Positions 8,770 through 17,890 are shown, counted from the stretch's first letter. The stretch: DNA of 64,000 bases from Streptomyces sp. NBC_01750 (GCF_035918095.1 NZ_CP109137.1:6264001-6328000), one strand, 5' to 3'. Notes: generated by a model not told the origin, from the sequence alone. Numbers and translations: made by a program.

Positions 8770-11700
8770 ATGACCCGGCCCGATGACCCGCGCACCGCGG
8801 CGGCCCGGATGTTCGCCGAGGCCGGCGCGTTCGGCGAGCTTCTGGCCGGGATCGACTGGGCGGCGACGCCGCTCGGGCCCCCCGAGTCCTGGCCGGGGCC
8901 CCTGGTGGACACCCTGCGCCTCATGCTCACCTCTGAGCACGGGATGGCTCTGTACTGGGGCGCCGAATTCGCCACGCTGTACAACCTGGGCTCCACACCC
9001 ATTGTCGGCGCCAAACACCCCTGGGCGCTCGGCAGGCCCTACAAGGATGTGTTCCCCGAGGTCTGGGTCCACCCCGTGAGCTCCCACTTCCACTATGTGA
9101 CCGACACCCGCAAGCCCCTGCTGATCCCCGATGAGCCGCTCATCATGGAGCGCCACGGCTTTCCGGAACAGTGCTACTTCGACTCCGCCTTCCAGCCCGT
9201 GCTGCTGGACGACGGCACCGCCGGCGGCGTGCTGCAGATCATCACCGAGACCACCGGCCGGGTACTGGGCGAGCGCCGGCTGCGCCTGCTGAGCGAGACC
9301 GGCGCCCGCACCGCCGGGCTGCCCACCCCGGGCGAGGTCGCCCGCGTCGTCGCGGAGGTGCTGGGCTCCTATCCCGAGGAGATCCCGTTCCTGGGCCTGT
9401 ACCTGGCCTCGGAGCCGGGGATGCTGCGGCCGGCGGCCTCCGCCGGGCTCCGGCCGGCGCCCGAGGCCGTCTCGCTGAGTGCGGCCGACGGGTCGGAGGT
9501 CGCGGCCCGGCTGGCGCAGGTGGTCGCCGAAGGTGCCCCTGCCACGCTGCCGGCCGCCGCGCTCACCGGCGGCAACACGGCCGGGCAGCACGCCGCGGCC
9601 CCCCGGCTCCCGGTCGAGCAGGCGCTGGCCCTGCCGCTGCACTGCGCGGGCCAGGTGGAGGGCGTCCTGGTGGTGGGCGTCAACCCCTGCTTCCCGCCGG
9701 CCGGGGCCTACCGGGACTTTTTGGAGGTGCTCGCCGCCGCCGTGGCCGGGGCGCTGACGGCCGCGCTCGCCCACGACGAGCAGCGCCGGCGGGCGGAGGC
9801 GCTGGCCGAGCTGGACCGGGCCAAGACCACCTTCTTCGCCAACGTCAGCCACGAGTTCCGCACCCCGCTCACCCTGCTCATGGGCCCGCTCCAGCAGGCC
9901 CTGGCCGACGAGGACCGGCCCGAGCGGCGCGAGCAGCTGGAGCTGGCCGAGCGCGGCGCCCTGCGCCTGCTGAAGCAGGTCAACACCCTCCTGGACGTCG
10001 CCAGGGCCGAGGCCGGGCAGATGCGCCCGGCCCTCGAGCCGGTCGACCTCGCCGGTGCCACGGCCGAGCTGGCCGGGGTGTTCCGCTCCGCGTTCGAGGC
10101 GGCCGGGCTGACGCTGGAGGTGGACTGCCCGCCGCTGCCCCAGCCGGTGTCCCTGGACCGGGAGATGTGGGAGAAGATCATCCTCAACCTGCTCAGCAAC
10201 GCCCTGAAGTTCACCTTCACCGGCGGCGCCCGGGTGCAGGTGGCCGCGGCCGGCGGCCGGGCCCGGCTGACCGTGACCGACACCGGCACCGGCATCCCCG
10301 CGGACGAACTGCCGCGCCTGTTCGAGCGCTTCCACCGGGTCCGCGGCGCCCGCTCCCGCTCCCACGAGGGCAGCGGCCTCGGCCTGGTGCTGGTGAAGGA
10401 CCTGGTGGAAGCGCACGGCGGCACTGTCGGCGTGGACAGCCGGCTCGGCCAGGGCACCACCGTCACCGTGGACCTCCCCATCGCCGCCGCCCACCGGCCC
10501 CGCCCGGACCCGCCCGCAGCCGGCGCCGGATCCCCCGGGGAAACCCCCAGGGACGGCGGAGGCGGCCGGCCCGGCAGCGCCGCGGCCTATGTGGACGAGG
10601 CGCTCGGCTGGCTGGCGGCCGACCCCGTCCCCGCCGCGGCCACTCCCGCGGCACGCACCCCGCAGGCCCCCGCGACCCACGATGCCCCCCACGGCCCCGG
10701 CCCGCACGAAACCGAACGCCCCCACCGGGCCCGCCTCCTGGTCGTCGACGACAACGCCGACATGCGCGCCTACCTCACCCAGCTCCTGCAGCCCGACTAC
10801 GACGTGCTGCTCGCCGCCGACGGCCGGGCCGCCCTGGAGATGGCCCTGGCGCAGCCGGTGGAGATGGTGCTCAGCGACGTGATGATGCCCCGCATGGACG
10901 GCTTCGAGCTGGTCCGGGCGCTGCGCGCCGACCCGCGCACCGCCCGCCTGCCCATCGTCTTGCTCACCGCCCGCGCCGGCGAGGAGGAATCCGCGCAGGG
11001 CCGGCACGCCGGCGCCGACGACTACCTGGCCAAACCCTTCTCCGCGCGCCAGCTGCTGGCGCGCGTCCGCACCGGGTTGGAACTGTCCCGGCTGCGCGAA
11101 CAGGTCCTGACCGAGACCCGCAACCAGCTGGCCGTGCTGGCCTCCCTGGCCGACGCGGGCCTGCGGCTGTCCGCCACCCTCGACCCGGACCGGATACTGC
11201 AGACTGCCGGCCAGATCCTGCTGCCCGACCTCGCCGACCAGATCAGCATCCACCTCACCGCCGCGGCACCCGCCCCGGCGCAGTCGCCCCCGGCATACAT
11301 CGCCGGCACCCCCCTTCTTGCCCGCGAGGCCCTGGCCACCGCCGCCACCCACGCGATCAACGGCACCGCCCCAGCCCCAGCCCCAGCCCCAGCCGGACCG
11401 CACCCGGCGCCCGCCGCCGTGCTGGCCCTGCCGCTGCACGCCCACGACCAGACGCTGGGGGCCCTGGTACTGGTCCGGCACACCGACTACTCCGCGGTCG
11501 AACACAAGTATCTGGAGAACCTCGCCCACCGCCTGGCTCTGGCCTACGACAACGCCACCCGGTACCACAACGAGCGCCGCCTCGCCCTGACCCTGCAGCG
11601 CGCCCTGCTGCCCCACCGCCTGCCCCAGGTGCCCGGGGTGCGCCTGGCCACCCACTACCGGGCCAGCAACCGCGGCGCCGAGGTCGGCGGCGACTGGTAC

Positions 11701-12354
11701 GACGTGCTCGCCCTGCCCGACGGTGCCGTGGGGCTGGCCATCGGCGACGTCATGGGCCACGACGTGGAAGCCGCCATCGTGATGGGCCAACTCCGCTCCG
11801 CCCTGCACAGCCTCGCGATGGAGGGCGCGGGCCCGGCCCGGGTGCTGGCCAGGCTGGACGCCTACCTGCAGTCGCTCGCCACCGAACGCTTCGCCACCTG
11901 CCTGTACGCGGTCTACGACCCCCACCGCCACCGCCTGCGCTACGCCGCCAGCGGGCACCTGCCGCCCCTGCTGGTAGCCGCCGACACCGCCTACCTGGAG
12001 CTGCCCCCGGCGCTGCCGCTGGGACTGGGCAGCACCCCGGTCGACCGCGAGGTGGCGTTCCCGCCCGGCACCAGCCTGCTGCTGTACACCGACGGCCTGG
12101 TGGAAAACCGGGCGCTGTCCCTGGACGACTGCCTGGCGGCCCTGCGCCAGACCTGCGGCGCGCTGCCCGCCGCCGCCCGCACCGACCCCCAGCAGATCAC
12201 CGAACGGGCCCTGGAGCTGCTGAACACCCCCGACCGGGTCGACGACGACACCGCCCTGCTCGCCGCCACCGCCGAACCATCGTGTCGAACCGGCGACCCG
12301 CAGGCTGACGGAAGTGCCGTACAACCGACCGCTACTGCTCGTAGTCATTGCTGA
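8770..12354 (+). CDS. Hybrid histidine kinase / response receiver / SpoIIE-type PP2C phosphatase
   Basis: A 1194-aa multidomain signalling protein without membrane segments. Order: PAS-like sensor (1-180, DWAATPLGPPESWP then a redox/light-type PAS fold), GAF-like region (about 180-330), HisKA with phospho-acceptor His361 in VSHEFRTPLTLL, HATPase_c (N-box LNLLSNALKF near 473; DTGTGIP; GSGLGLVLVK), and receiver with acidic pair D660/D661 and phospho-site D703 in SDVMMPRMDG. A second GAF follows (about 790-940), then a SpoIIE/PP2C domain with metal ligands D975 (GGDWYD), D993 (IGDVMGHD), D1108 (YTDGLVENR) and the DDDTALLA end. The start has AGGAGGA at 8755-8761. All catalytic residues appear intact. 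Codon use is even more C-rich than in neighbours, and the gene is flanked by gene remnants, suggesting acquisition. The last ~30 residues look non-homologous. Confidence 0.9.
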   Translation: MTRPDDPRTAAARMFAEAGAFGELLAGIDWAATPLGPPESWPGPLVDTLRLMLTSEHGMALYWGAEFATLYNLGSTPIVGAKHPWALGRPYKDVFPEVWVHPVSSHFHYVTDTRKPLLIPDEPLIMERHGFPEQCYFDSAFQPVLLDDGTAGGVLQIITETTGRVLGERRLRLLSETGARTAGLPTPGEVARVVAEVLGSYPEEIPFLGLYLASEPGMLRPAASAGLRPAPEAVSLSAADGSEVAARLAQVVAEGAPATLPAAALTGGNTAGQHAAAPRLPVEQALALPLHCAGQVEGVLVVGVNPCFPPAGAYRDFLEVLAAAVAGALTAALAHDEQRRRAEALAELDRAKTTFFANVSHEFRTPLTLLMGPLQQALADEDRPERREQLELAERGALRLLKQVNTLLDVARAEAGQMRPALEPVDLAGATAELAGVFRSAFEAAGLTLEVDCPPLPQPVSLDREMWEKIILNLLSNALKFTFTGGARVQVAAAGGRARLTVTDTGTGIPADELPRLFERFHRVRGARSRSHEGSGLGLVLVKDLVEAHGGTVGVDSRLGQGTTVTVDLPIAAAHRPRPDPPAAGAGSPGETPRDGGGGRPGSAAAYVDEALGWLAADPVPAAATPAARTPQAPATHDAPHGPGPHETERPHRARLLVVDDNADMRAYLTQLLQPDYDVLLAADGRAALEMALAQPVEMVLSDVMMPRMDGFELVRALRADPRTARLPIVLLTARAGEEESAQGRHAGADDYLAKPFSARQLLARVRTGLELSRLREQVLTETRNQLAVLASLADAGLRLSATLDPDRILQTAGQILLPDLADQISIHLTAAAPAPAQSPPAYIAGTPLLAREALATAATHAINGTAPAPAPAPAGPHPAPAAVLALPLHAHDQTLGALVLVRHTDYSAVEHKYLENLAHRLALAYDNATRYHNERRLALTLQRALLPHRLPQVPGVRLATHYRASNRGAEVGGDWYDVLALPDGAVGLAIGDVMGHDVEAAIVMGQLRSALHSLAMEGAGPARVLARLDAYLQSLATERFATCLYAVYDPHRHRLRYAASGHLPPLLVAADTAYLELPPALPLGLGSTPVDREVAFPPGTSLLLYTDGLVENRALSLDDCLAALRQTCGALPAAARTDPQQITERALELLNTPDRVDDDTALLAATAEPSCRTGDPQADGSAVQPTATARSHC

Positions 12355-12430
12355 GGAAGCTGCGGATTTGCCAATCCACTGCCAACGAACTGTCTTGATT
12401 GCTGATGAAGTCGCGGATCCTGGAACAGAT
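12332..12430 (-). other. Orphan 31-codon fragment with an internal repeat
   Basis: Minus-strand frame bounded by TAG (12431-12433, also the stop of the regulator gene) and TAG (12332-12334). It reads ICSRIRDFISNQDSSLAVDW then QIRSFLSNDYEQ, without any start codon. IRDFISNQD and IRSFLSNDY are related repeats, and the DNA shows the same duplication. Base composition is much lower in GC than the surroundings. It overlaps the 3' end of the hybrid kinase gene. It looks like the C-terminal scrap of a foreign gene; family unknown. Confidence 0.4.
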
Positions 12431-13768
12431 CTAGAGCCGTGCCGCCTTCAGAGCCATGTGCAGCAGCAGCCGGTCCTCGCCGTCGTCCAGGTCCAGGCCC
12501 GTGAGCTGCTCGACGCGCGAGAGGCGGTAGTAGAGCGTCTGGCGGTGGATGCCGAGCGCCGCCGCGGTGCGTCCCGCCTGGCCCGCGCAGTCGAGGAACA
12601 CCTCGGCAGTGCGGGCCAGTTCGCTGTGCGAGCGGTCGAGCAGCTCGCGTACGGCGGGGTCGTGCGCCGTGTTCGCGGGGAGCGCGGTCAGCATGCGGTA
12701 CGGGCCGACGGCCGACCACTCGGCGACCGGCCCGAACCGGGGCTCGGCCCGGGCCGCGCGGGCCGCGGAAGCCGCCTCCAGCCAGGCGGTGTTGAGCCCG
12801 GCGAGGCCACGCCGGGGCGTCGCGACCCCGGCGGTCGCCGCGTCCCCGCCCGCGGCGGCGCGGAGCCGGTCCGCCGCGGTGAGGGCGGGTGAGAGGGTGT
12901 CTGCGGAGCGGAGCCGTACAAGGGCGGCGAGTGCGTGGCCGTGGGGGGACCGGCCGTCGTGCGGGTGCGGGGCGCCGGACGAAGAGGCGTCGCCTCTGCC
13001 GCGAGGCGCGCGGGTCGCGGCGCGCCTCGCGGAGGTGCCGGTGCTCGCGCCGCTGCCGGGGTCCCCGGCCCCGTCCGGGGCCGTATCCGGTGGCCCGGTT
13101 TCGAGTTGCCCGGACCGGCCGTCGTCGCCGGCTCCCGCCTCCCACGGCACCGTGCACAGCGCCGCCGCACCCGGCAGCGAGCGCGACGACGGGGCATCGG
13201 CCGCGGTCCACGGCGTCACGCACACCACCGCGTGCAGGCCGTCCGCGCTCGCGCCGCCCAGCGCCGCGCGGAGCGCCGCCACCGCCATGTCGTACTGCCA
13301 GCCGCCCTCCGCCGTCAGGACCGCGCGGAACTCACGGGACAGATCCGTGCCCGCCCGCTCCTCGTCGGCGAGCAGCGTGCCGATCCTGGCCGTGACCTCC
13401 ATCGCCGCGGCGAGCTGAGCCTGCGTGGGTCCCGGGGCCGCGTCGAGCAGCCATACGTATCCGAGCACGATGCCCCCGTGGCGTACCGGAAGGCAGATCC
13501 GGTCGCGGAAGACCCCCGCTTCCGGGGCCGCCGGGATCCGGACCGGGTCCGTCGCACGTGCGATGCCGAAGTCCTCGAACCAGGCACGGACCGCCGGCGT
13601 GGACTTCCGGGTCAGGATCGAACGGGTCCTGACCGGGTCCATCGCGATGTCGTCGTCGCTGTCGTGCGCGCCGAAGGCGATCAGGCCGAAGTCGCGGTTC
13701 TCCAGCGTCGCGGGGACGGCCAGCAGTGCCGAGATCTCGTCGACCAGCTCTTGGTAATCGCCCTTCAC
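12431..13768 (-). CDS. PucR/CdaR-type transcriptional regulator, likely of proline catabolism
   Basis: About 445 aa from GTG 13768 (start uncertain; the frame is open up to 13816). An N-terminal GAF-like ligand domain (about 1-130) precedes a variable Gly/Ser/Pro-rich middle (about 205-290). The C-terminal PucR helix-turn-helix (HTH_30) includes [19 protein letters not shown], then [12 protein letters not shown]. It is divergent from the proline dehydrogenase gene with a perfect palindrome between them. Regulators of this class activate put genes in other actinobacteria, so a proline-responsive activator is the best inference. Confidence 0.85.
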   Translation of the reverse strand: MKGDYQELVDEISALLAVPATLENRDFGLIAFGAHDSDDDIAMDPVRTRSILTRKSTPAVRAWFEDFGIARATDPVRIPAAPEAGVFRDRICLPVRHGGIVLGYVWLLDAAPGPTQAQLAAAMEVTARIGTLLADEERAGTDLSREFRAVLTAEGGWQYDMAVAALRAALGGASADGLHAVVCVTPWTAADAPSSRSLPGAAALCTVPWEAGAGDDGRSGQLETGPPDTAPDGAGDPGSGASTGTSARRAATRAPRGRGDASSSGAPHPHDGRSPHGHALAALVRLRSADTLSPALTAADRLRAAAGGDAATAGVATPRRGLAGLNTAWLEAASAARAARAEPRFGPVAEWSAVGPYRMLTALPANTAHDPAVRELLDRSHSELARTAEVFLDCAGQAGRTAAALGIHRQTLYYRLSRVEQLTGLDLDDGEDRLLLHMALKAARL

Positions 13769-13788
13769 GCCGACATTCTCGCACCCCT

Positions 13789-13804
13789 TCAGACATATGT
13801 CTGA
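13789..13804. promoter_or_regulatory. Perfect 16-bp palindrome, probable PucR-type operator
   Basis: TCAGACATATGTCTGA is exactly self-complementary. It lies 21 bases upstream of the regulator start and about 150 bases upstream of the proline dehydrogenase start, between the divergent genes. No other comparable symmetric site is in this spacer. It is the obvious binding site for the regulator encoded to the left. Confidence 0.65.
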
Positions 13805-13957
13805 GATCCGGACCACGAATGCGTGACAGGTGTCGATGGCAGTGGATCGGAGCGATCCTTAGGTTTCACGGTGGTTCTTCGTGCCGTTCCGGATGCGTTG
13901 TCTGACGTTCCGCTGCGTCTCCGCCCCGGCCCTGTCCGTACTCTCGTGGAGGTCCCC

Positions 13958-14884
13958 GTGCTGGGTCCCGTCATCCTCGCCGCGTCGCGCAGCGACAAGA
14001 TGCGCCGTATCGTCTCGGCAGCCCCGGTCACCAAGCCCGTGGTGAACCGCTTCATCGCCGGTGAGACGGTCCAGGAGACGGTCCCCGTCGTCCGGAACAC
14101 GGCCGACCGGGGTCTCGAGGTCACGCTCGACGTCCTCGGCGAGGACATCACCGACCCGGCGGAAGCGCTGTGCGCCCGCGACGCCTACCTGGAGCTCATC
14201 GAGGCCCTCGAGCCGCTGGAGCTCGGGGTCCGCGCCGAGATGTCGGTGAAACTCTCCTCCTTCGGCCAGGCGCTGCCCGGAGGGCACGACCTCGCGCTGA
14301 AGAACATCACGACGGTCGTCGAGGCCGCCGCCGGGATCGGCACCACGGTCACCCTCGACATGGAGGACCACACCACCATCGACTCGACGCTCGCGATCCA
14401 CTCCGAACTGCGTGAGCGCTTCCCGCAGACCGGTGCCGTCGTCCAGTCGTACCTCTTCCGCACCGAGGACGACTGCCGCGCGCTGGCCGCGGCAGGCTCA
14501 CGCGTACGTCTGGTCAAGGGCGCCTACAAGGAGCCCGCGACCGTCGCCTACCAGGACAAGACCGAGGTCGACAAGGCCTACATCCGCTGCCTGAAGATCC
14601 TGATGGAGGGTGAGGGCTACCCGATGGTCGGGTCGCACGACCCCCGCATCATCTCCATCGGCCAGGAGCTCGCCCGCCGGGCGGGCCGCAAGCTCGACGA
14701 GTACGAGTTCCAGATGCTGTACGGCATCCGGGAGGCCGAGCAGCACCGGCTCGCCGCCGAGGGCCACCGGATGCGTGTCTACATCGCGTACGGCACCGAC
14801 TGGTACGGATACTTCATGCGCCGCCTCGCGGAGCGCCCCGCCAACCTCGCGTTCTTCCTGCGTTCGCTGGTCAGCCGCGGCTGA
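13958..14884 (+). CDS. Proline dehydrogenase (monofunctional)
   Basis: FAD-dependent oxidation of L-proline to delta-1-pyrroline-5-carboxylate, feeding electrons to the respiratory chain. At 308 aa it is the monofunctional bacterial PRODH size, a beta8alpha8 barrel. Family motifs include VTLDMEDHTTID, VRLVKGAYKEP and the C-terminal YGIREAEQHRLAAEGHRMRV, followed by YIAYGTDWYGYFMRRLAERP, which holds the substrate Tyr/Arg residues. GTG 13958 is chosen because GGAGG lies 7 bases upstream and the product then begins MLGPVILAASRSD. Its partner P5C dehydrogenase follows after 40 bases. Confidence 0.93.
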   Translation: MLGPVILAASRSDKMRRIVSAAPVTKPVVNRFIAGETVQETVPVVRNTADRGLEVTLDVLGEDITDPAEALCARDAYLELIEALEPLELGVRAEMSVKLSSFGQALPGGHDLALKNITTVVEAAAGIGTTVTLDMEDHTTIDSTLAIHSELRERFPQTGAVVQSYLFRTEDDCRALAAAGSRVRLVKGAYKEPATVAYQDKTEVDKAYIRCLKILMEGEGYPMVGSHDPRIISIGQELARRAGRKLDEYEFQMLYGIREAEQHRLAAEGHRMRVYIAYGTDWYGYFMRRLAERPANLAFFLRSLVSRG

Positions 14885-14924
14885 ACCCCCCAACTGACCT
14901 ACTGATTAAGGAGATTCGGCACTC

Positions 14925-16556
14925 ATGGACGCTGTGACCCAGGTCCCCGCGCCGGTCAACGAGCCGGTTCACTCCTACGCGCCCGGGAGCCCCGAGCGCG
15001 CCCGTCTCGAGGCAAAGCTCAAGGAGCTGTCCGAGAACCCGATGGAGCTGCCGATGACGATCGGCGGCGTCCGGCGGATGGGCGGCGGCGAGCGCGTCGA
15101 CGTCGTGCAGCCGCACAACCACAAGGCCGTCATCGGTACGTTCGCCGCTGCCACGCAGCAGGACGCGCAGGACGCGGTCGACGCCGCGCTCGCCGCCGCG
15201 CCCGCGTGGCGTGCGATGTCCTTCGACGACCGCGCCGCGATCATCCTGCGCGCGGCCGAACTGCTGGCCGGTCCGTGGCGCGAGACGCTCGCCGCCTCCA
15301 CCATGCTGGGCCAGTCGAAGACCGCTCAGCAGGCCGAGATCGACACCCCCTGCGAGCTCGTCGACTTCTGGCGCTTCAACGTCAAGTACGCCCGTGACCT
15401 GCTCGCCGAGCAGCCGCCGGCCAACTCGCCGGGCGTGTGGAACCGTATGGACCACCGCCCGCTCGAGGGCTTCGTCTACGCGATCACGCCCTTCAACTTC
15501 ACTGCGATCGCGGGCAACCTGCCGACGGCCCCCGCCCTCATGGGCAACGTCGTCGTCTGGAAGCCGTCCCCGACCCAGACCCACGCCGCCGTGCTGCTGA
15601 TGCAGATTCTGGAGGAGGCCGGTCTGCCGAAGGGCGTCATCAACCTGGTGACGGGCGACGGTATCGCCGTCTCCGAGGTGGCGCTGAACCACCCCGAGCT
15701 GGCCGGTATCCACTTCACCGGCTCGACCAAGACCTTCCAGCACCTGTGGAAGACGGTCGGCAACAACATCGAGAAGTACCGTTCCTACCCGCGCATCGTC
15801 GGCGAGACGGGCGGCAAGGACTTCGTCGTCGCCCACCCGAGCGCCGACCGCGCGGTGCTGAAGACCGCGCTGACCCGTGGCTCCTTCGAGTTCCAGGGCC
15901 AGAAGTGCTCGGCGTCCTCGCGTGCGTACATCCCCGCCTCGATCTGGAACTCCGGCTTCAAGGAGGAGTTCGCGGCCGAGGTCGACGGCATCAGGATGGG
16001 TGACGTCACGGACCTGACGAACTTCATCGGTGCCGTGATCGACGAGCGTGCCTTCGCGAAGAACAAGGCCGCGATCGACCGTGCTGCCGCCGACCCGACC
16101 TGCACGATCGTCGCCGGTGGCACGTACGACGACTCGGTGGGCTACTTCGTCCGCCCGACCGTCGTCGAGTGCACGGACCCGGGCAACGAGGTCTTCACGA
16201 CCGAGTACTTCGGCCCGTTCCTGGCCGTCCACGTCTACGAGGACGACCAGTACGACGCCATGCTCGAGCAGATGGAGTCGGCGTCGGACTACGCCCTGAC
16301 CGGCGCGGTCATCGCCAACGACCGTGCGGCGGCGGCGCACACGATGGAGAAGCTGCGGTACGCCGCGGGCAACTTCTACATCAACGACAAGTCGACCGGC
16401 GCCGTCGTCGGCCAGCAGCCCTTCGGCGGCGGCCGCGCGTCCGGCACGAACGACAAGGCCGGCGCCCCGCAGAACCTGATGCGCTGGACGCTGACCCGCG
16501 CGATCAAGGAGACGCTGGTCCCGCCGACGGACTACACCTACCCGCACATGGGCTGA
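14925..16556 (+). CDS. pruA: L-glutamate gamma-semialdehyde (1-pyrroline-5-carboxylate) dehydrogenase
   Basis: NAD-dependent oxidation of glutamate semialdehyde to glutamate, completing proline breakdown. The 543-aa protein belongs to the ALDH superfamily, P5CDH group 1. It has PFNFTAIAGNLPTAPALMGN (oxyanion Asn), the NAD-binding HFTGSTKTFQHLW, catalytic Glu in GETGGKDFVVAHP and nucleophile Cys in FEFQGQKCSASSRAYIP. The C-terminal PFGGGRASGTNDKAG is also typical. AAGGAG at 14908-14913 supports ATG 14925. It is co-transcribed with proline dehydrogenase, so the pair recreates the PutA pathway from separate polypeptides. Confidence 0.96.
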   Translation: MDAVTQVPAPVNEPVHSYAPGSPERARLEAKLKELSENPMELPMTIGGVRRMGGGERVDVVQPHNHKAVIGTFAAATQQDAQDAVDAALAAAPAWRAMSFDDRAAIILRAAELLAGPWRETLAASTMLGQSKTAQQAEIDTPCELVDFWRFNVKYARDLLAEQPPANSPGVWNRMDHRPLEGFVYAITPFNFTAIAGNLPTAPALMGNVVVWKPSPTQTHAAVLLMQILEEAGLPKGVINLVTGDGIAVSEVALNHPELAGIHFTGSTKTFQHLWKTVGNNIEKYRSYPRIVGETGGKDFVVAHPSADRAVLKTALTRGSFEFQGQKCSASSRAYIPASIWNSGFKEEFAAEVDGIRMGDVTDLTNFIGAVIDERAFAKNKAAIDRAAADPTCTIVAGGTYDDSVGYFVRPTVVECTDPGNEVFTTEYFGPFLAVHVYEDDQYDAMLEQMESASDYALTGAVIANDRAAAAHTMEKLRYAAGNFYINDKSTGAVVGQQPFGGGRASGTNDKAGAPQNLMRWTLTRAIKETLVPPTDYTYPHMG

Positions 16557-16697
16557 TCTCCGCCCACCCGGCCGACGCCCCCACCGGGCCGACGCCCCCT
16601 CGTGACCCCGCCCCCGCTCCGGCCCCCACGCCGGCCGGGGGCGGTCCACGTTCGTCGGGTTTAGGCTGCTGTGAGGGGGCGCCGGAAGGAGAGTGAG

Positions 16698-16937
16698 ATG
16701 CCAGGTTCCACTACTCTCGGCCCCGGGCACGGGATCGACTGGATTGAGCACACCGACGCCGTGCGGGTGGCCTCCGTGATGCGGGAGTTGAGCGCGCTAC
16801 TGTCGATGGACGGGCCGAACCGGCTCACTGATGCGCAGGTCAGCGTCTTGTGCGGGGGACTGGTGCATCACCGGCACGAATTCGGTGAGTGGGTCGAGCG
16901 GCTTGCGCAGGACCTGACCCGGAAGGTGTCGTCGTAA
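16698..16937 (+). CDS. Small conserved-looking protein of unknown function
   Basis: A 79-aa soluble protein, with GGAAGGAGAG directly upstream of ATG 16698. It contains an amphipathic helical middle (DAVRVASVMRELSALLSMDG) and a HHRHEFGEWVERLAQDLTRK end. No signal peptide, membrane segment, cysteine pair or nucleic-acid-binding motif is visible. Coding character (third-position GC) is strong. It stands alone between the P5CDH gene and a convergent ArsR gene. Family not recognised. Confidence 0.6.
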   Translation: MPGSTTLGPGHGIDWIEHTDAVRVASVMRELSALLSMDGPNRLTDAQVSVLCGGLVHHRHEFGEWVERLAQDLTRKVSS

Positions 16938-16976
16938 CGCTGCGGTCCGGGAAGCCGTCACCCGGCCGGGAAAACG

Positions 16977-17369
16977 TCACCCGGCCGCGGAGTCCGCGCC
17001 CGTTGCCGGATCCGCTTCCGGGTCTGCCTCCGCGCCCTGGTCGGCCTCGGCCAGGCGCTTGATGGCCGAGAGACGGGTGTCCCACTCGCCGGCGACCCGG
17101 TCCATCCACCGGGCGGTGGCGCCCAGCCGCGCCGGCAGGACCGTGTACCGCGCCTCCCGGCCCTCCCGTCGGCCGGCGACGAGGCCGGCCCGGTCGAGGA
17201 TCGCGAGGTGCTTCACGATCGCCTGCCGGCTGACCGGCAGCTCTGTCGCCAGGACCGTGGCGGTCGCCTCCCCGTGCGCGGCGAGGATGTCGAGTATCCG
17301 GCGCCGGGTCGGGTCCGCCAGTGCGGACAGGACCTCCGCCACGGTGTCCCGGTCAGCGTCCTCCGTCAT
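16977..17369 (-). CDS. ArsR-family winged-helix regulator
   Basis: A 130-aa metal-independent ArsR/SmtB-type repressor. The winged helix reads VLSALADPTRRRILDILAAH, ATVLATELPVSRQAIVKHLA and LVAGRREGREARYTV. No cysteine metal site is present. The acidic low-complexity tail (Ala/Glu/Asp-Pro repeats after residue 110) is unusual. Its ATG overlaps the stop of the upstream SRPBCC gene as ATGA (17366-17369), so translation is coupled. ArsR plus SRPBCC pairs are frequent in actinobacteria and act as a small autoregulated unit. Confidence 0.88.
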   Translation of the reverse strand: MTEDADRDTVAEVLSALADPTRRRILDILAAHGEATATVLATELPVSRQAIVKHLAILDRAGLVAGRREGREARYTVLPARLGATARWMDRVAGEWDTRLSAIKRLAEADQGAEADPEADPATGADSAAG

Positions 17370-17821
17370 GCCGCCAGTCGCTCCGTGTACTGCTTGATGT
17401 TGTCCATCTGGCCGGTCCAGCCGCTCGCGTGGCTCTCGTACCCCGCGGTGGCGGCCTTGTCCTCGGGGATGACGAGGTCGGCGAAGCCGGTCTCCACCAC
17501 GCGCAGACGGGTGCCGTCGCCGTCCGGGGTGAGGGTGAACTCCACCAGGGTGGAGTTGCCTTCGACGGCCTGCTCGCCCGGGTGGGCACTGGCCCAGCGG
17601 TACGAGAAGTGGTGCGGCGGGTCGACCTTCACGATCGTGGTCGGGAACTGCCCGTACTCGCCGTGATCCAGCTGCATGGTGCCGCCCGGGCGCAGGTCGA
17701 CCGGGGTCGGCCTGCCCTGTCCGAACCAGGAGCCGACGTGCTCGGGCTCGGTGAGCACCGCCCACACGCGCTCCACAGGTGCGGCAATGGTGATCTCGCG
17801 TTCGATCCGGTCCTCGCTCAT
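17366..17821 (-). CDS. SRPBCC (AHSA1-like) family protein
   Basis: A 151-aa START/SRPBCC fold protein of the activator-of-Hsp90-ATPase-homologue class. It begins IEREITIAAPVERVWAVLTE, continues with GSWFGQGRP, and has the late strand TLVEFTLTPDGDGTRLRVVE and a C-terminal helix GWTGQMDNIKQYTERL. These proteins form a hydrophobic ligand cavity; the ligand here is unknown. It is the first gene of a two-gene unit with the ArsR repressor, behind an inverted repeat. Confidence 0.85.
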   Translation of the reverse strand: MSEDRIEREITIAAPVERVWAVLTEPEHVGSWFGQGRPTPVDLRPGGTMQLDHGEYGQFPTTIVKVDPPHHFSYRWASAHPGEQAVEGNSTLVEFTLTPDGDGTRLRVVETGFADLVIPEDKAATAGYESHASGWTGQMDNIKQYTERLAA

Positions 17822-17860
17822 GGGATGAGCCTCCTGTTCGACTATGACGTGCTACCCAAT

Positions 17861-17890
17861 GGTTGCACTTCCCGGGTGATTAATGCAACC
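17861..17890. promoter_or_regulatory. Inverted repeat upstream of the SRPBCC-ArsR pair
   Basis: GGTTGCA (17861-17867) and TGCAACC (17884-17890) are perfect inverted arms separated by 16 bases. A third GGTTGC half-site lies at 17895-17900. The position, 40-70 bases before the SRPBCC start and before the divergent acetyltransferase gene, fits an ArsR-type operator. Confidence 0.6.

Noticed and set aside
11370..11396. CCAGCC tandem repeat in the hybrid kinase gene as a regulatory repeat
   Set aside because: It simply encodes a Pro-Ala linker inside the second GAF region and stays in frame.
8623..12348. 1241-codon minus-strand open frame opposite the hybrid kinase
   Set aside because: Gln/Gly/Arg-rich mirror of a strongly C-biased gene. 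The plus frame has every kinase, receiver and phosphatase motif; the minus frame has none.
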